DNA of 6,951 nt, taken from NCBI GenBank assembly GCA_023457295.1, contig JAEWLZ010000198.1, forward strand, positions 1 through 6,951. Reading direction: 5' to 3'. A model generated the notes under the pieces. The model was given only the letters and a program-made list of their open reading frames with translations, did no database searches and had not been told where the DNA came from. Of the stretch, positions 6,606-6,951 are shown piece by piece (position 1 is the first letter of the stretch; every line of letters begins with the position of its first letter). The stretch comes from Cyanobacteria bacterium OH_PDB_112. GTDB taxonomy: Bacteria; Cyanobacteriota; Vampirovibrionia; Gastranaerophilales; CAJFVJ01. The position numbers and the translations under genes are program-made.

Positions 6606-6951
6606 CTAGAATGGGATTTCATCTTCGCCGATTAAATCATCTGAAAAGTCTTCATCGGAAAGTTGAAGAATATCTTCATCTTTAGATGTATCTTTAGAGA
6701 TGCCTGCTCCGCCTACGATTTCAAAGTTTTGAGCATCAAGCTCAACTATTTTCTTTTCTTCGCCATCAGCTGTCTTTATGGTGTTAGTTTGCAAACGACC
6801 TTCTACTATTACACTTACACCTTGAGAAAGCTTTTGTTCGGCCAACTCGGCTGTTTTGCCTAATGTTACGACCCTGATGATTGACTCATCTTCATTAGGC
6901 GAAATATCTATTGCAAAAGTTGTCACAGCAACATTATTGGAAGAAAACCTT
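6606..6951 (-). CDS. ssb: Single-stranded DNA-binding protein (N-terminus beyond the window)
   Basis: SSB coats single-stranded DNA in replication, repair and recombination. The frame is open to the right edge and gives 114 residues. The visible part begins RFSSNNVAVTTFAIDIS, the usual middle of the first SSB strands, so about 20 residues are missing. The GTG at 6926-6924 is an internal Val codon, not the start. The OB-fold landmarks are VVTLGKTAE and VIVEGRLQTNTI; then comes a short acidic tail ending in DEIPF, the partner-binding tip. Oddly, positions matching E. coli W54, F60 and W88 are Ile, Leu and Ile, so aromatic stacking residues are lacking. The tail is short compared with E. coli SSB and lacks its Gly/Pro/Gln-rich linker. 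Location just before rpsR is the classic context. The sequence recalls the divergent SSBs of cyanobacteria (from memory). Confidence 0.93.
   Translation of the reverse strand, partial: RFSSNNVAVTTFAIDISPNEDESIIRVVTLGKTAELAEQKLSQGVSVIVEGRLQTNTIKTADGEEKKIVELDAQNFEIVGGAGISKDTSKDEDILQLSDEDFSDDLIGEDEIPF

Noticed and set aside
6663..6863. Rightward 66-residue frame inside ssb
   Set aside because: It lies antisense to the SSB OB fold, and its Cys/Phe/Tyr-rich translation resembles no known protein.
6924..6926. GTG as the start codon of ssb
   Set aside because: The frame continues upstream to the window edge with RFSSNNVA, which matches the usual SSB N-terminal region. Starting at GTG would delete the first strand of the fold.

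Overview
The window is A+T-rich bacterial DNA. It holds two long rightward genes in tandem (217-2529 and 2638-6306) that face a short leftward pair, ssb then rpsR (6951-6355). A possible start of another leftward gene lies at the left edge (43-1). No tRNA, rRNA, CRISPR array, transposase or insertion sequence was seen.

Organism: the ssb-rpsR order is widespread in bacteria. The SSB is of an unusual type: the aromatic DNA-stacking positions are aliphatic, and segments such as TNTI-x-x-x-x-G recall, from memory, the divergent SSBs of cyanobacteria. Together with the low GC, this makes a non-photosynthetic cyanobacterial relative (Melainabacteria/Vampirovibrionia, for example gut Gastranaerophilales) my best guess. 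It is an inference and no marker here proves it.

Left and centre: after an A+T-rich intergenic stretch come two proteins of 770 and 1222 residues that I cannot assign to a named family. They are paralogues over most of their length. They share an N-terminus (MS-x-x-YY; KYN-x-FN-x-x-DS-x-D), an F-x-x-FR or FYFR motif, a charged helical stretch, an R-x-x-x-LAA-type helix, and a GFYG motif. These are followed by a pair of EF-hand-like calcium loops, a small VQTF...YFNNLF module, a Thr/Ser/Glu/Lys linker and a C-terminal ICWK module of about 60 residues ending in SA. The second protein carries several hundred extra residues in the middle. Neither has a Sec signal peptide or a membrane segment. 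The calcium loops resemble those in large exported calcium-binding bacterial proteins, so an extracellular or surface role with non-Sec export is a reasonable but untested hypothesis. The 108-base gap has no convincing terminator, so the two genes may be co-transcribed.

Right: a strong bidirectional hairpin (6305-6341) overlaps the stop of the second large gene and separates it from the convergent housekeeping genes. rpsR encodes a zinc-type S18 of 77 residues. ssb runs off the right edge and lacks only the N-terminal end of its OB fold.
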